DNA from: Cheilinus undulatus
Taxonomy: Eukaryota; Chordata; Actinopteri; Labriformes; Labridae
Direction of reading: 5' to 3'
Length of the DNA stretch: 64,000 nt
Assembly: GCF_018320785.1 (NCBI RefSeq)
Contig: NC_054885.1
Span: forward strand, 4,786,921 to 4,850,920
Part shown: one piece after another, positions 53,617 to 64,000 of the stretch
How the letters are laid out: the number at the start of each line of letters is the position of its first letter
How positions within the stretch are numbered: the first letter of the stretch is position 1
Position numbers and translations under genes: made by a program
The notes under the pieces: model-generated
Told to the model about the DNA's origin: nothing
What the model saw: the letters and a program-made list of their open reading frames with translations, nothing else
Database searches by the model: none

Positions 53617-56600
53617 TTTATGGCAAGATACAAACAACACAACAACAACAACACAGACATCGTTTCGTCCCCCAGGCTGTTACAATGATGACCACTCAAC
53701 AGTCACAGAGTCACCTGATAAGAGCTTGTGCATTTTTAATCATAATTCAGTTGTATTCAAGAGTTGAATTCCAGGTTGCGTCTCATACTTGGCCATTAAA
53801 GCTGATTGTGTTTCTGGATTTTTGCAAATTCCCAAGCTTCCATTTGAGTTTTTGCAGAGTTGCATCGTGGCAAAGTAAAAGTGGCAAGGAAAAAAAACTT
53901 TAAAGAGGCAAAAACCTCAAGCAGAAGCAGAATCATGTTGACTAGACATCTGCAGAGACATCTGGAGAAAGAGAAGTCAAAGAGAGGGAAAAATAGAAAC
54001 AACAACATAGGAGAAAATGTCTTCATAGATCCTTTGTCAGATGTAAATATTTGCATGCATGCTAGAGAGCAACTGTGTTCATTCAGTCAAATAAGTTTTA
54101 CCTGGTTGTGAAACTGACTTAAATGAGCACTGATGCCTTTGAATAACCCATAAAAGTAAACAAGAGCATCAGGAAGAAAATATATCAATTCTATGCAGTC
54201 AGTTTTTAATGTGTGTCACTGAGTCGGTGTCAGATGAGGCAGTATAGAAGAAACAGGCTTAGCTTACTTTCCACAGCACAGAGAACGATACGTCTGACTC
54301 AGACAGACATGAGATATTTCGTCATAAAATCTTAACACATTCTTCTTTGTCAATAGAAATAAATGTAGGAGCTAATGCATCTCATTTGTGGATGCTTCCA
54401 AAGATGGCTTGATGAAATATTCAGTGTGTATGCAGGTCTGGTTTACTTTTGTAGCTCATATGTTTTCATCTCAGTCCGTTTCATAACCAGCTAAAAATTC
54501 CTCATAGGTGCTTTAACACAGGAAGTGTTTCCAGTTAGGAACTTTAATGTGCTCTCTGAGTCTTTTTCCACGGTCCTTCCACTTACCCAGAAGCTCTAAA
54601 GTGAACTTGATCCATGCCGTATATCTGTTTAACACACTCTTGGCGTGGACTCTTCATATTTTACAACTGCAGCGTGTCAGCCTTGGCCCTGATCCGTGCT
54701 TCTGTGAGGCAGATCTTCAGAGGAATCTGGACTCTGTCATTACCCTCCAGATGTTTGTTTTCACCCTGACTGATGCCTCAGGTGTTCAGGTCGACTGGAC
54801 ACACACCTGTGGGTTTATTAGGCCTCTTTTGACATTTAAATTGTGTTGTGTACATTTATCTGGAGCACATTGAAGGCCAAACGTGATAATATCTGACCTG
54901 GACAATAAAAGCCATCCTGGGGTCTGAGTGGAGGTCGCTGTTATCTGAACGTGAACAGCACGGTCGATGTGTTTATTTAGCTGTATGACTGAGCAGAAAT
55001 GTATCCTCTATGAGCTTCTTACTGCCGTAAAACATCACCTCTCTTCTAGGAATCGTTCTGAAAAGAAGCATCTGGATTATTCAAACATAAACTATGTAAA
55101 CCTTTCTGTTAGGGGGCTGTCGATCTACGCTGATAGACTGACAAACTCAAGCCGTAGCTGTAGACGTCAGCGTGCAGCCTTTGCCATGTAAATACACGAT
55201 TCTTCACTGTCAGTGGAGCCAGCTGAAGCTGGTCAGGAGAAGAGCATTTTTTCCACCAAGAAAGGCCTTTAGTGTGGTTCTCCTTTTTAAAAAAAGATGT
55301 TTTCCAGTCTTGATCAAACTGTCACTACAGCTGCATTCACACCAATCTCTTCACCAGCCATTGATTACAGGCTTCATCTTAACCATCCCCGTAGCTACCG
55401 CCTCTTTCTCCTTAAATGGCGCTGATTGGTCTGATCATTCTCTGACTATCAGCTTAAAGCATTGCAAGATGGCAGACGTAACCGGATGCCAGATAGACAG
55501 TTTCTTATATCTATTGCATGGATAAATTTCAAATTCGCTTAGGAAACCTAACAGCAATCCAAACAGCAAGAAAAAATGAGGTAGTATACACAGCTCCAGT
55601 AAGTGGAGCTGGTTGGATAAAACTCATGCTAAGCCTGTGTGGCGAAGCACAAGCATATCTTCCCCGACAAGAGAAGCTTTCAGTGTGGCTCTTTGCTCCT
55701 CTTTCAATGAAGAGAAGTTGTTGGGAAGCCTCCTAAAAAGAGGGGCCATATTAAAGCCCATGTATTTGAATATAATGTCTTTACAGTCCCTGTTGGTGTG
55801 ATTGCCAGGCTGCCATACTTTTCTCCATAAAGTGTAAGATAGGAGTATCATTTTATGATCAGCGCTTAAATCTAAGTATTGATCCTGAATTGAGAAGCTG
55901 CTTTCTCTGCTTGGTTCAAGGTTGTTGTTTTCTGCTTTATCTCTTTACTACTTTTTTATCTCTTTGCACTTTTATCTCCGCGCCTTCCCTGAAGTAAACC
56001 TGATTCTAACCCGGCTCGCTTTAAGACTTTGAACCTAACATAACATGCTGTTTTTATGAGGAGTGGAAGCAGTGATGTAGAGAAAAAACGCCGTGATAAT
56101 AAAGAGTATTTTTAGTGTTTTACTATGAGGATTCACTCACTGCTCGGTTATGTCGTATCAGAAAGTCATGTTGTTGTGTGTCTTTTCTAGAAGGTTAAAA
56201 ACACCCACAGAAAGAGTCACAAACACATGGATGTTGATGGAGAACTGGACCACCGCTCGGGTTGTTTGGTTGTTTAAATATTGAGCGTCCGCTTGGTCAG
56301 CAGCCAGACATTCAGACCATCACAGGACACATCAGGGGACAGCGTGTTGACGTCAAATCAGTCCACTCAGGACATCTTATTTACTCCACAATGCTGCTTT
56401 TGTAACACGGGTGAAACACATCTGAGGATATCTTGAGCAAAACAACACAGGATAAAGGAATATTTGCAGAAAAAGTCAGAACTTACTGGGAGAAATAATC
56501 ATATATAAGAAATAGGATCGCTGTAGAGAGGAAGTGGTACATGTTGTTGAAAACAATGCAGTATTTGTTGAGAATTAATGCAATCTAATAAAATAAAGTC

Positions 56601-57061
56601 TTTATAGTTTGTGAGATATTACAGATTTTTCATTCTTATTTCATTGGCAAAGCTTTAATAACATCCTTAAATCTAAAATTATTTGAGCCTTATTTGTGAC
56701 GCGACTCTTTACCTTGTCTGATACTTGAAAGATGAAACATTATTTAATTTTTCGAGCTAGTTTTACACCCTTAACGTTAATTCTTATAGCTGTTATGAAG
56801 ATCAAATTTAAAGGTAAAATAAAGATGAAAACCGACTTATTTACTAAAACTGGAAAAAGCACAATTGTAAATAAATCAGTGATCTTTATTTCTAAGGAAA
56901 TAAAAAAAATACTGGCAGCTTTAAGCTTTCAAGACCTCAAAATGTGACTTTAATTTCAGAAGTAAAAGTGTTATATCTTTTTATTCAAACTTGTGACAGG
57001 GACATTTTATTTTCCTTTGTATAAAATTTATTTTTGGGCATGTTTAGCCTTTACTTATTTT
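53617..57061. other. Spacer, no gene recognised
   Basis: An AAC microsatellite (53628-53660) and several 60-117 codon frames without domains. Two segments, about 55235-55300 and 55660-55735, share a loose AAGAGC/AAGCTTTCAGTGTGGCTCT theme and may be diverged repeat copies. Confidence 0.45.
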
Positions 57062-57127
57062 TTGAGGAGGATAAAAACAGGGGTGAGAGTGGGGGAGAGA
57101 CATGCAGGAAAGGAGCCACAGGCTGCC
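57062..57127 (-). repeat. Fragment of the tRNA-SINE tail
   Basis: The minus strand reads GTGGCTCCTTTCCTGCATGT then CTCTCCCCCACTCTCACCCC, the tail of the SINE family at 25369 and 37718. The tRNA-like head is missing. The Harbinger-type element begins just to its right. Confidence 0.65.
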
Positions 57128-57130
57128 TTA

Positions 57131-57673
57131 AGGCCCAAACATACTCGGGCAGGACGTACGCGGAACGAACTCCGTGGAGGTCCGCGCGGACATCCGCAAG
57201 GCCCGTGCGTGCAAAGCTCAAATTTTACAACAGTGCGGACTCCGCTTTGCGTCCTGATGTCGCACAAAACACTGGCATGTATTTTTCACATCGACCCGCA
57301 TTAAATGTGACACCGACCTGCATTTTGTTCCTCTGTGCAGCGTTGACAGATGAGCGGTGACTCCCAGAGTGGAGAAGGAGTGGGGCTAGGCGCCCAACTA
57401 GATCATCAAAGTTTTCACGTGTCATTTGGAAGTATTGAAAATGTTTTTCCACGTCAATACTTCGCATGTCCTTCACCAACATGGCATACTCCCCTCCCTT
57501 TGTTATTTAGTTAGTTTTAGTTAATTATAATAACCTTGGGTCCGCATCACCGCAAAGCGTAGTTAGGATTTATTTTGGAGGTGCGCGTCAGGCTACGGCG
57601 TAGGGGTCCGCGTCGATACAGAGGGCTAGGCGCAGCTACGCCGTCAACGCAACACAGAAGCATACATCAGGCT
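57131..57673 (-). mobile_element. PIF/Harbinger element with transposase fragment
   Basis: The ends AGGCCCAAACATACTC and, reverse-complemented at the right, AGCCTGATGTATGCTTC are imperfect inverted repeats, each flanked by TTA (57128-57130, 57674-57676), the three-base target expected for PIF/Harbinger. The minus strand at 57225-57482 encodes an 85-codon frame with KHFQYFQMTRENFDDLVGRL, the N-terminal signature of HARBI1-type transposases. The catalytic DDE region is absent. The GC-rich CGCGGACATCCGC-type sequence around it is the MITE body. Confidence 0.8.
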
Positions 57674-58094
57674 TTACCCACAAGGCCATCTATGTCTTAG
57701 GGACATTTTAGTCTCGTGGCATTTATCAATTATTGTGTTGGCAGCAATGGGCCTCCGTATTTACTCCTGACATCCTTTAACTGTGACTTTCTGGCCATAA
57801 TCTCAGCTGTGGACTTGATAGAAACATCTTAAACCTGCAACATTTTTGATGCAATTAATAAAATATTTTACTGGCAGCTTTGGGCGTCCATACATTACCC
57901 ATTTTCGACACCTGTGAGAAGATTTCCTCCAGATTTCTGCCTCTGCCCCTGTATGAATGAATCAGTCTGATTGGGTTCCCCCCCCCAGGGTCTGAAACTA
58001 CACCTCCATCCCACTGCAGCCTCTCTGAAGGGGTTAATCGTAGTAAAACCGCTCCCCTCAGGGCTCCACCCCGCGGATTGTTGGGGGCTGTGTG

Positions 58095-58398
58095 CCTCTG
58101 GAATCACACCACTCCCGAGCCCGCCTTCCCCCTCTCGGGCCCCTCTTGGCTCCGCCCTCTGCTGGACCACATTGAAATGGGTCTGATGTTGTTGTCAAAC
58201 ATTACAGTGTGCCGAGCATCCCTCCTCAGGTCCTTCAGCGCGAGCATCTTTACACAGCAGAGCACGCGGAGGCGTAAAGTAGATCCTCTGACACCAGTGT
58301 TGAAGTGCCAATCAGCAGCCAGCGCTCCAACAGGGTCATTATTATTAATTACAGTATCATTGAACGTGCTCGTGCTAATTCCAGTCCGCCTGGAAAAC
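58095..58398 (+). promoter_or_regulatory. Putative promoter with SRE-1-like site
   Basis: ATCACACCAC at 58103-58112 differs by one base from the sterol regulatory element ATCACCCCAC of the LDLR promoter. It is followed at once by GC boxes (CCCGCC at 58120 and TCCGCCC at 58151). About 290 bp downstream lies the signal-peptide exon. In mammalian LDLR an SRE sits next to Sp1 sites, so the arrangement fits. No TATA box is obvious. Confidence 0.4.
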
Positions 58399-58456
58399 AT
58401 GGGACTGGCGCGTCTCGCCTCATTGTTGCTCCTCTGCTGCTCTCTTATTCACACAA
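58399..58456 (+). CDS. Signal-peptide first exon, candidate ldlr (partial)
   Basis: ATG in a good context (AAAACATGG) begins a 58-nt coding exon for MGLARLASLLLLCCSLIHT and ends CACACAA|GTAAGT, leaving one base (phase 1). The peptide is a typical cleavable signal sequence: a basic residue, a leucine-rich core and small polar end residues. In vertebrates LDLR lies just downstream of SMARCA4 in the same orientation, and its first exon is also a signal-peptide exon ending in phase 1. No LDL-receptor class A exon is present before the window ends, so identity rests on position, phase and promoter only. Any other secreted or membrane protein gene is possible. Confidence 0.5.
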
Positions 58457-59103
58457 GTAAGTTCCTTTATTGCTCTAATTATGTCATTTAGACGCTTGAT
58501 TTTCACATGGCATCTATTTTAAATCAATATAAATCACATGTGTGTTTAAAATAAATGTTTTTGTGTGGACAAATGTGACTAAAACGGTTGATAAATGTGG
58601 TTTTGTAACGTATTTTGAGGTGTGGGTTTAAATTGCCCACTCCTCTGACAGCACAGGATGCAAGGTGATGGGGGGAGGGCGCAATTACACTCAGAATGTA
58701 GGTCAAATTTCTGCTGCTGCTTCCTACACAATGCATATTTTACCCCCACTCAGGCTCATTTTTGATCATTATAACTCTTTCATGTGTTCATTTAGAATGC
58801 TTTCATGATGCTGCATGCTGTTGCAATAAAGATTTAAAGGGAAAAATAGGAGAAAATGAGCTAACTAGATGTGCAGCTCATGCTTTGCTTTTGCACTGAA
58901 ATTCATTTTAATGATCTAGATATGATCTAAAATGGCACATTACTCCTTTATTTTTTACTTAAAGTGCTTTTCAGTGACTTAAGAGTGAGTAAAAGTTGTC
59001 CGTCATAGTTTTTTATTTAATCCATGCCACTTTTTGAATGGAGCTGAATGCTTTTCATTCACTGGCGCTCAGCAGGTTGTGCAGCCAATGAGCGTCTAGC
59101 AGT

Positions 59104-59658
59104 GTGAATACAGTCTGTGCAAAGATGTCAAGCGGGGTTTCTGAAAAGCTGCTCTCTGAAGCCATTCATGATGTGAGAATTGGGCGCCACTTTAAATCCC
59201 TGCAGCAAATCCATCGGAGGGAACATTTGGATGAACTTGACCGAATGCTGCAGCTCGGCTTCATGATATATTTGCTCTACATGATGCAATATCCAGCCAT
59301 TACCCTAAACGCCCCACGTTGTGGTTATGAATGGAAGCCCTCCAACTCTTCCTCCAGTACAAACACTCACATTGTCCCGCTGCGTGCGGCATTCCTCAAG
59401 TTTTGGTTGTACACCCGGTTTGATGTGAAGTTGCTGTCAGACGGGTTCCCAGTGTGTTGGTTCTGGGAAATGGTGTGTGGTGAAACATGTTGGAACTGGT
59501 CACACGGATTTCGACACCACGATCTCACAGATCCGTGTGTGGTTTTTGAACGTGTCCGTCCCGAATGTTGGGAAGTAGTTGGCTCTTTAAAAATGGAATT
59601 TGAGCTGATTTATTACCCTGAAGTGACAAGAGAGATGTGCATTATGGGAACACAATAG
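59104..59658 (+). CDS. Unrecognised single-exon ORF, 184 codons
   Basis: A continuous frame of 184 codons, long for this AT-rich context. The product is rich in Trp and Cys in its second half (CWFWEMVCGETCWNW, RPECWEVV) and mildly charged-helical at the start (RREHLDELDRMLQLG). There is no signal peptide or transmembrane segment I would defend, and I recognise no domain. The local sequence is GC-richer than its flanks. It lies in what would be intron 1 of the candidate ldlr gene. It may be a captured or transposon-derived ORF, or a chance frame. I could not find flanking inverted repeats. Confidence 0.3.
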   Translation: MNTVCAKMSSGVSEKLLSEAIHDVRIGRHFKSLQQIHRREHLDELDRMLQLGFMIYLLYMMQYPAITLNAPRCGYEWKPSNSSSSTNTHIVPLRAAFLKFWLYTRFDVKLLSDGFPVCWFWEMVCGETCWNWSHGFRHHDLTDPCVVFERVRPECWEVVGSLKMEFELIYYPEVTREMCIMGTQ

Positions 59659-60536
59659 ACGACCATGAACCCCAGAGACTTCCCTCTTCAAACAAACAAG
59701 AATATCCACATTTAATTTTTAGTTTGCATGTCTTGGTGTAATTTTGCACACATTGCTTGCTTATACAAATGTCTTAACTAAACCCTTGTGAAGTCATGAG
59801 TGTCCTCAGTTGTCATGCACCATGACTGGTGTTGGGTATTTGTTTTTCTGATGCTGGTGCTAAATCAACACTTTCTAAATGATGCTGGTGCCTAAATGGT
59901 TCCTGCATCTTTACATTTAAGAGGAAATATAGTGTTTTAAAAGTCTTTACCTCTTAGATGCTTGCAAAGTCTGATTTAATGGATTTAGCTCTGCTAAGTC
60001 TCTTTATGTGCAGTTTGAATGTGTTGGAGTGTCGCTGTTATTGAGGCTGCAGCATCCTGCGGTTTCATGTGTTTTTGTTTGCTCAGACTGCAGATCAATC
60101 TCTGCGCTTCAAAGAAAGTTACGTCTGAATTCTGTGACATGATTAATCATTAATGTTACTGACAGGGTCATGCACAATAGGCCGCCTTATTCCAGGTACC
60201 TCAACACATAAACAGAAAATTATCAGAAGTCATCGACTCTTTTCTTTGAATGAATGTGGTTTTACATAAGAGCTTACGCAACAAAGTTCTTTTTTTATCG
60301 CAACACATTGCTAATTGTACTTGAACATCCATGTGTGTATAGTTAAGGAATTACTTGCATATTTATTCTACTTACACAATCAAATACATTCAATATTTGC
60401 ACCCCAAATATATTCATCATCCAATCATTATTCAAACATAACGTTTGTGTTCTTATTTTCACACATTTTTTGGAAGATTATGGACACAGAACACACACTG
60501 ACAACGTCAGGGACAGTGTCAACTCTCGGCCAAAAA

Positions 60537-61075
60537 GAACAGGAAAACAATCAATAAAGAGCCACATTTACCTTGTTTAAGCAGATATGATGAGCACATT
60601 GGTAGAATGAAATGCATTGTGTTTCCTTATAACTCTGATGAAGTCTAAAAGCAGAAGCACTTCTGATTTTTATGTTTTCATAAGCAGATATTTTGCCAGG
60701 TTTTTGCTACATTTGGAGTTATTGATGTCTGAAATACACTGGAGGGCCGCTTTGAGCGAGAAAGGGGGCTGAAACTGGCCCCAGGTCCCCCAGTTACTCT
60801 CCCTTGATCTAGAGAAAAGAAGGCCAGCCTATTTTTTCCGTGAGCCTTCTGCATCTCTCGACCTAAACAGACAGAAAAACAAGTGATGAAGAGCCACATC
60901 TACCCTGTTTAAGCAGATATCATAGGCACATTGGTAGAATGTGTTTCCTGATGACAAAAGCACTTCTGCCACGTTTGGAGTTATTGATGTCTGAAATACA
61001 CTCGAGGGCCGCTTTGAATGAAAAAAGGGGGGCAGCACGTCGCCTCTGGGCTCCAGTTGTCCGCCCCTGATCTTG
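60537..61075. repeat. Tandem duplication, ~332-bp offset
   Basis: The block GAGCCACATTTACC..GTTTAAGCAGATAT at 60559 is repeated at 60891, and TTTGGAGTTATTGATGTCTG followed by AAATACACT.GAGGGCCGCTTTGA occurs near 60713 and 60978. A partial third relative, CCTATTTTTTCCATGAGCCA, is at about 61382, matching 60828. Copies are diverged and partly deleted. Confidence 0.75.
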
Positions 61076-61077
61076 AG

Positions 61078-61350
61078 CAGTGGTTACCAAAGTAACGCAT
61101 CATCAAAATAAATAAATAAATAAAATGATTCTTAGTGATATTTTTAATCAGTATTGTAAAATATAACCTAAAATGCGTATAATTTAAAATAAAATTATTG
61201 TTATTAAGTGAGATCTATGTCTAAATGTAAGTAAGGTTTACAAATCTCCCTAAATTTTTTTTTTTTTCTGATGCTTTCTGCAAAATTGTTCCCTGGTCTC
61301 CGCACCCGTTTATTTTGGGGGTCAAAGGCTCAAAAGTTTGGGAACCCCTG
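61078..61350. mobile_element. hAT-like MITE, 273 bp
   Basis: Begins CAGTGGTTACCAAAGT and ends TTTGGGAACCCCTG. Flanking octamers ATCTTGAG and ATCTAAAG agree at 6 of 8 positions. TTTGGGGGTCAAAGGCTCAA near the right end matches the relic at 2053-2350. AT-rich interior, no ORF. Confidence 0.7.
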
Positions 61351-63611
61351 ATCTAAAGAATAGAATAGGCAAATAGGCTTGCCTATTTTTTCCATGAGCC
61401 ATTTAGCAGATATATCTCCACATGAGTATAAATGTTGAGCTTTCTGTTTCCACATCACTCTGTCCTGGGGAAGACACAGCTTAATTACACTATCATGTTA
61501 TGTGTTTTTCAAAATAAAAGCCCTGTTTTGCATTTACATGGCGAAGCCTTACTTTGTTTGCTTTTGTTCTGAGCATTTTAGGTCTCAGTTTGACTTTGCA
61601 ACCATTCAGGTCACTTGTAGACAGATTTACAGAGGTAAAACTTCTCTTGGCTGCTTCTCTTTGCTGTGACGGCAAAGAGAGACAGCCAACATGCAGCTCA
61701 GCTGTGATGGCGTGAGCTGGAGCTGACACGTGCTGCAGCTGTCACGCAGCAAACACACAACCCAGTCTGCCATAATGGCACCTCTCCATCACTGTAGCTG
61801 TTTGACATTCAGTGGCATGTCCTGACAACAATGAGATGTATTAGGACTGTGTAGATTGGTATAAATATTGATGCTCTCCTGGGGGTATGTGAGGGTTTAA
61901 ACATGTCCGTACCAAGTGCTGCAAACTATTCAGCCCCTGAAAAATGGAACTTGTACAGATTTATTGTCTAAAAGTGACAAAAAAGACAGTTATAGTCCTT
62001 AAAGATGGATTCTTCCTGGCATTCTTTGCTTGTTGCATATAAATCCTGACATATTTGGTGATCCCTTGGAGATTTATGAGACGTCCCTGATGTGGCCTCA
62101 ATAGTTGAGACTTTAAACCTGTTATAACATCAGAAAAATTTTGTCTGGATCTGATTGGATGAAGCTGTCTAGTCCTACCCTCTTTAATCAAAACAATCAA
62201 GTCAGTTCAGGCACTCAGAACATCACCAAAGGATTCAGATGACCTGAAACTCAGGATGAAATGGCCTAATTTAAGTCCTGAAACCGTACGACTGATGGCT
62301 ATAATCACACTTATCTGTAGTCTGACCTCAACGTAAACTTTTACCGCTACCTGGCTGATATTTCATAGCATGTCTTGACAATGGTTTGATCTTTGATGGC
62401 CTTTAAAATTGGCCCAAATATTCCTGCCTTCATGCTGACATGTAAAAACCTGTCTGTCCCAATTATTGTGAAATGTTTGCATCTCCAGGACCAGAGTTGA
62501 CGCTGATTTATCACCTCAAAGTGACACAAAGAGACGCCTAATAGAAGAAGCATTTCAGCGGAGATCTGGATCTGTTCCTGCTCCCTGATGAACACAAAGT
62601 TAAACCCAGTAGAAGTCACAGACTGGGCAACAAACAGAAGCAGAATCAATAACACTGCCATTTGGTCCAGTTTATCTGCCAAGGTCTGAACTTTAAGCCC
62701 TTTAAGCAAACAGCCAGCATGAAGTTGATTTTAGGTAACGAGCCGTCGCTTTCATGGAATGAGACAAGATCTATAAAGAGAAAACGTCGTGTTCAGGGTG
62801 TTTTCCCTTTTTCTAGCGTTCTGAATTGAAGTTGAAGGCGAAGCCTTTCAGCGTTTGTTTTCTGTCTTTTGTAAGAAGAATCAGAGGGTCACGGGGTTCA
62901 CGGGGCAATAACACAAACCCTTTCACATATAAAGAAATGATCGGCTTTACAGGTGAAAGAAGATTTTATTTTGCGCCAGAGGCTGTCAGATTCTTCAAAC
63001 AAGTGTCAGGAGCAAGTACAGAAGCTTTAAAAAGGCTGTTTCTTAATGCAGATGCATTAGAGAGGAATAAACCCATCACAAAAAGCAAGCAAACTACTTT
63101 AAACGGTCTAAATTGCACAAATGCACAGCCACGCTGGGATTCTGATGGATTAAAGGAGCCTAACCTGGATTTAAACACAGTTTTACTCACCTTTAGACAC
63201 CTATGACTTTATTTTTATGGCTTTGGCTTCCAAAAAAGCATCAATAATCTTTTAATTCTTACTAGAATAGAACCAAACTTCAAATCTTGCATCATTAACA
63301 CCCTGCACTATGCTAAAAGTCAGTTCACTTTTATAGTACTGGTATAAAAATACTACAACAGTGATAAAATCATTTCCTCATCCTGCAGATAAGCTCAGCC
63401 ACGCCTTTAACGGACATTTTAATGACAGTGGGAGTACGAACCCTGACTAACAGATGTCTGACTTCATAAAGACGTCGTTATGATTCATTCGCTAGAAGGA
63501 ACAGACCTGCATTATTTATGATTCGTCTTTCCAGGTTTATTCCTGCTGGGCAGAGAATCATGAAAATGCACATCCCATTAATATTATATTATCTGGTTTA
63601 ATGATAAGTTC
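61351..63611. other. Presumed intron of the candidate ldlr gene
   Basis: No exon with a cysteine-rich LDL-receptor repeat is visible on either strand. A 126-codon frame at 62826-63206 has no recognisable domain. Confidence 0.45.
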
Positions 63612-64000
63612 TAGGGCTGGGCAATATGGACCAAATATAACTCCACGTTGTATTTTCTGTACAGAAATGAAAAATAGCTATCCCAATACCAAAATTATAA
63701 AATATTGATATGAATCAAATAAATTCAGAACATTTTGAAACCTGTTTGATGCCACAGCGACAAAAATAAAAGGTTTAGACACCAAATATTGGGCATTTTT
63801 TTAGCTTTAGTGATCAAAAATTGCAAGCTAAGGCCTAGTCCACATGTAGGCAGGTATTTTTGGATGCACAACATTGAATATTTACTTGTATCTGATTTTT
63901 GATATGCCAATATTAACAAATTGTTTTTAGCTGATACTGATACTGATAAGGATATCTATATATAAACCTAGTCAGATGCAAAAACCTAAGACCTTAAAAC
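63612..64000. mobile_element. Left end of a hAT-like element, runs off the window
   Basis: TAGGGCTGGGCAATATGG at 63612 resembles the TAGGGCTG ends of the hAT MITEs at 22137 and 43685. AT-rich sequence follows to the window end, and the right terminus is not included. Confidence 0.5.

Noticed and set aside
62826-63206. 126-codon plus-strand ORF in the presumed last intron
   Set aside because: No domain, no splice sites placed sensibly, and composition like the surrounding intron.

Overview
This window is vertebrate nuclear DNA, almost certainly from a ray-finned (teleost, probably percomorph) fish. The evidence is three multi-exon genes with GT-AG introns whose proteins are close to vertebrate ATG4D, GAL3ST and SMARCA4 (BRG1). 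Introns are mostly short, and the spacers are full of fish-type repeats: Tc1-like transposons, hAT and Harbinger MITEs, tRNA-derived SINEs and minisatellites. No bacterial operon, phage or CRISPR signal is present. The gene order atg4d - gal3st-like - smarca4 - possible ldlr resembles the human 19p13.2 neighbourhood, where ATG4D, SMARCA4 and LDLR lie in that order.

Layout. 1-5.8 kb: a truncated SINE, then atg4d (+), ten coding exons predicting 460 aa, with a probable 5' UTR intron and a poly(A) signal. 5.9-10.5 kb: gene-free, with a ~1.8 kb array of a ~42-bp unit and a ~0.65 kb array of a ~20-bp unit. 11.0-15.2 kb: a galactose-3-O-sulfotransferase gene (-), three coding exons, 447 aa; its second intron carries a dead Tc1-like element that was itself invaded. 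16.2-20.2 kb: a minisatellite, unassigned DNA and an AT-rich microsatellite cluster. 20.3-44.85 kb: smarca4 (+), one 5' UTR exon plus 33 coding exons, 1630 aa, reading frame kept across every junction. Its introns hold MITEs, SINEs and a four-level nest of insertions (37.07-39.72 kb). 45.6-47.7 kb: a degenerate AT-rich tandem array with a long (~290 bp) period. 49-57.7 kb: a SINE-like retroposon, an orphan exon-like segment, two neighbouring Tc1/mariner-type relics and a Harbinger relic. 58.1-64 kb: a GC-rich promoter-like block with an SRE-1-like site, a signal-peptide exon in splice phase 1 (candidate ldlr exon 1) and a long presumed intron containing an unrecognised 184-codon ORF.

The genes do not form one pathway. 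ATG4D acts on ATG8-family proteins in autophagy, GAL3ST sulfates galactose on Golgi glycans, SMARCA4 is the ATPase of BAF chromatin remodellers, and the last gene would be a secreted or membrane receptor if the LDLR reading is right. I found no clearly new biological system. The most unusual features are the nested transposon stack, the long-period array, the unrecognised ORF at 59.1 kb and the orphan exon at 50.04 kb.
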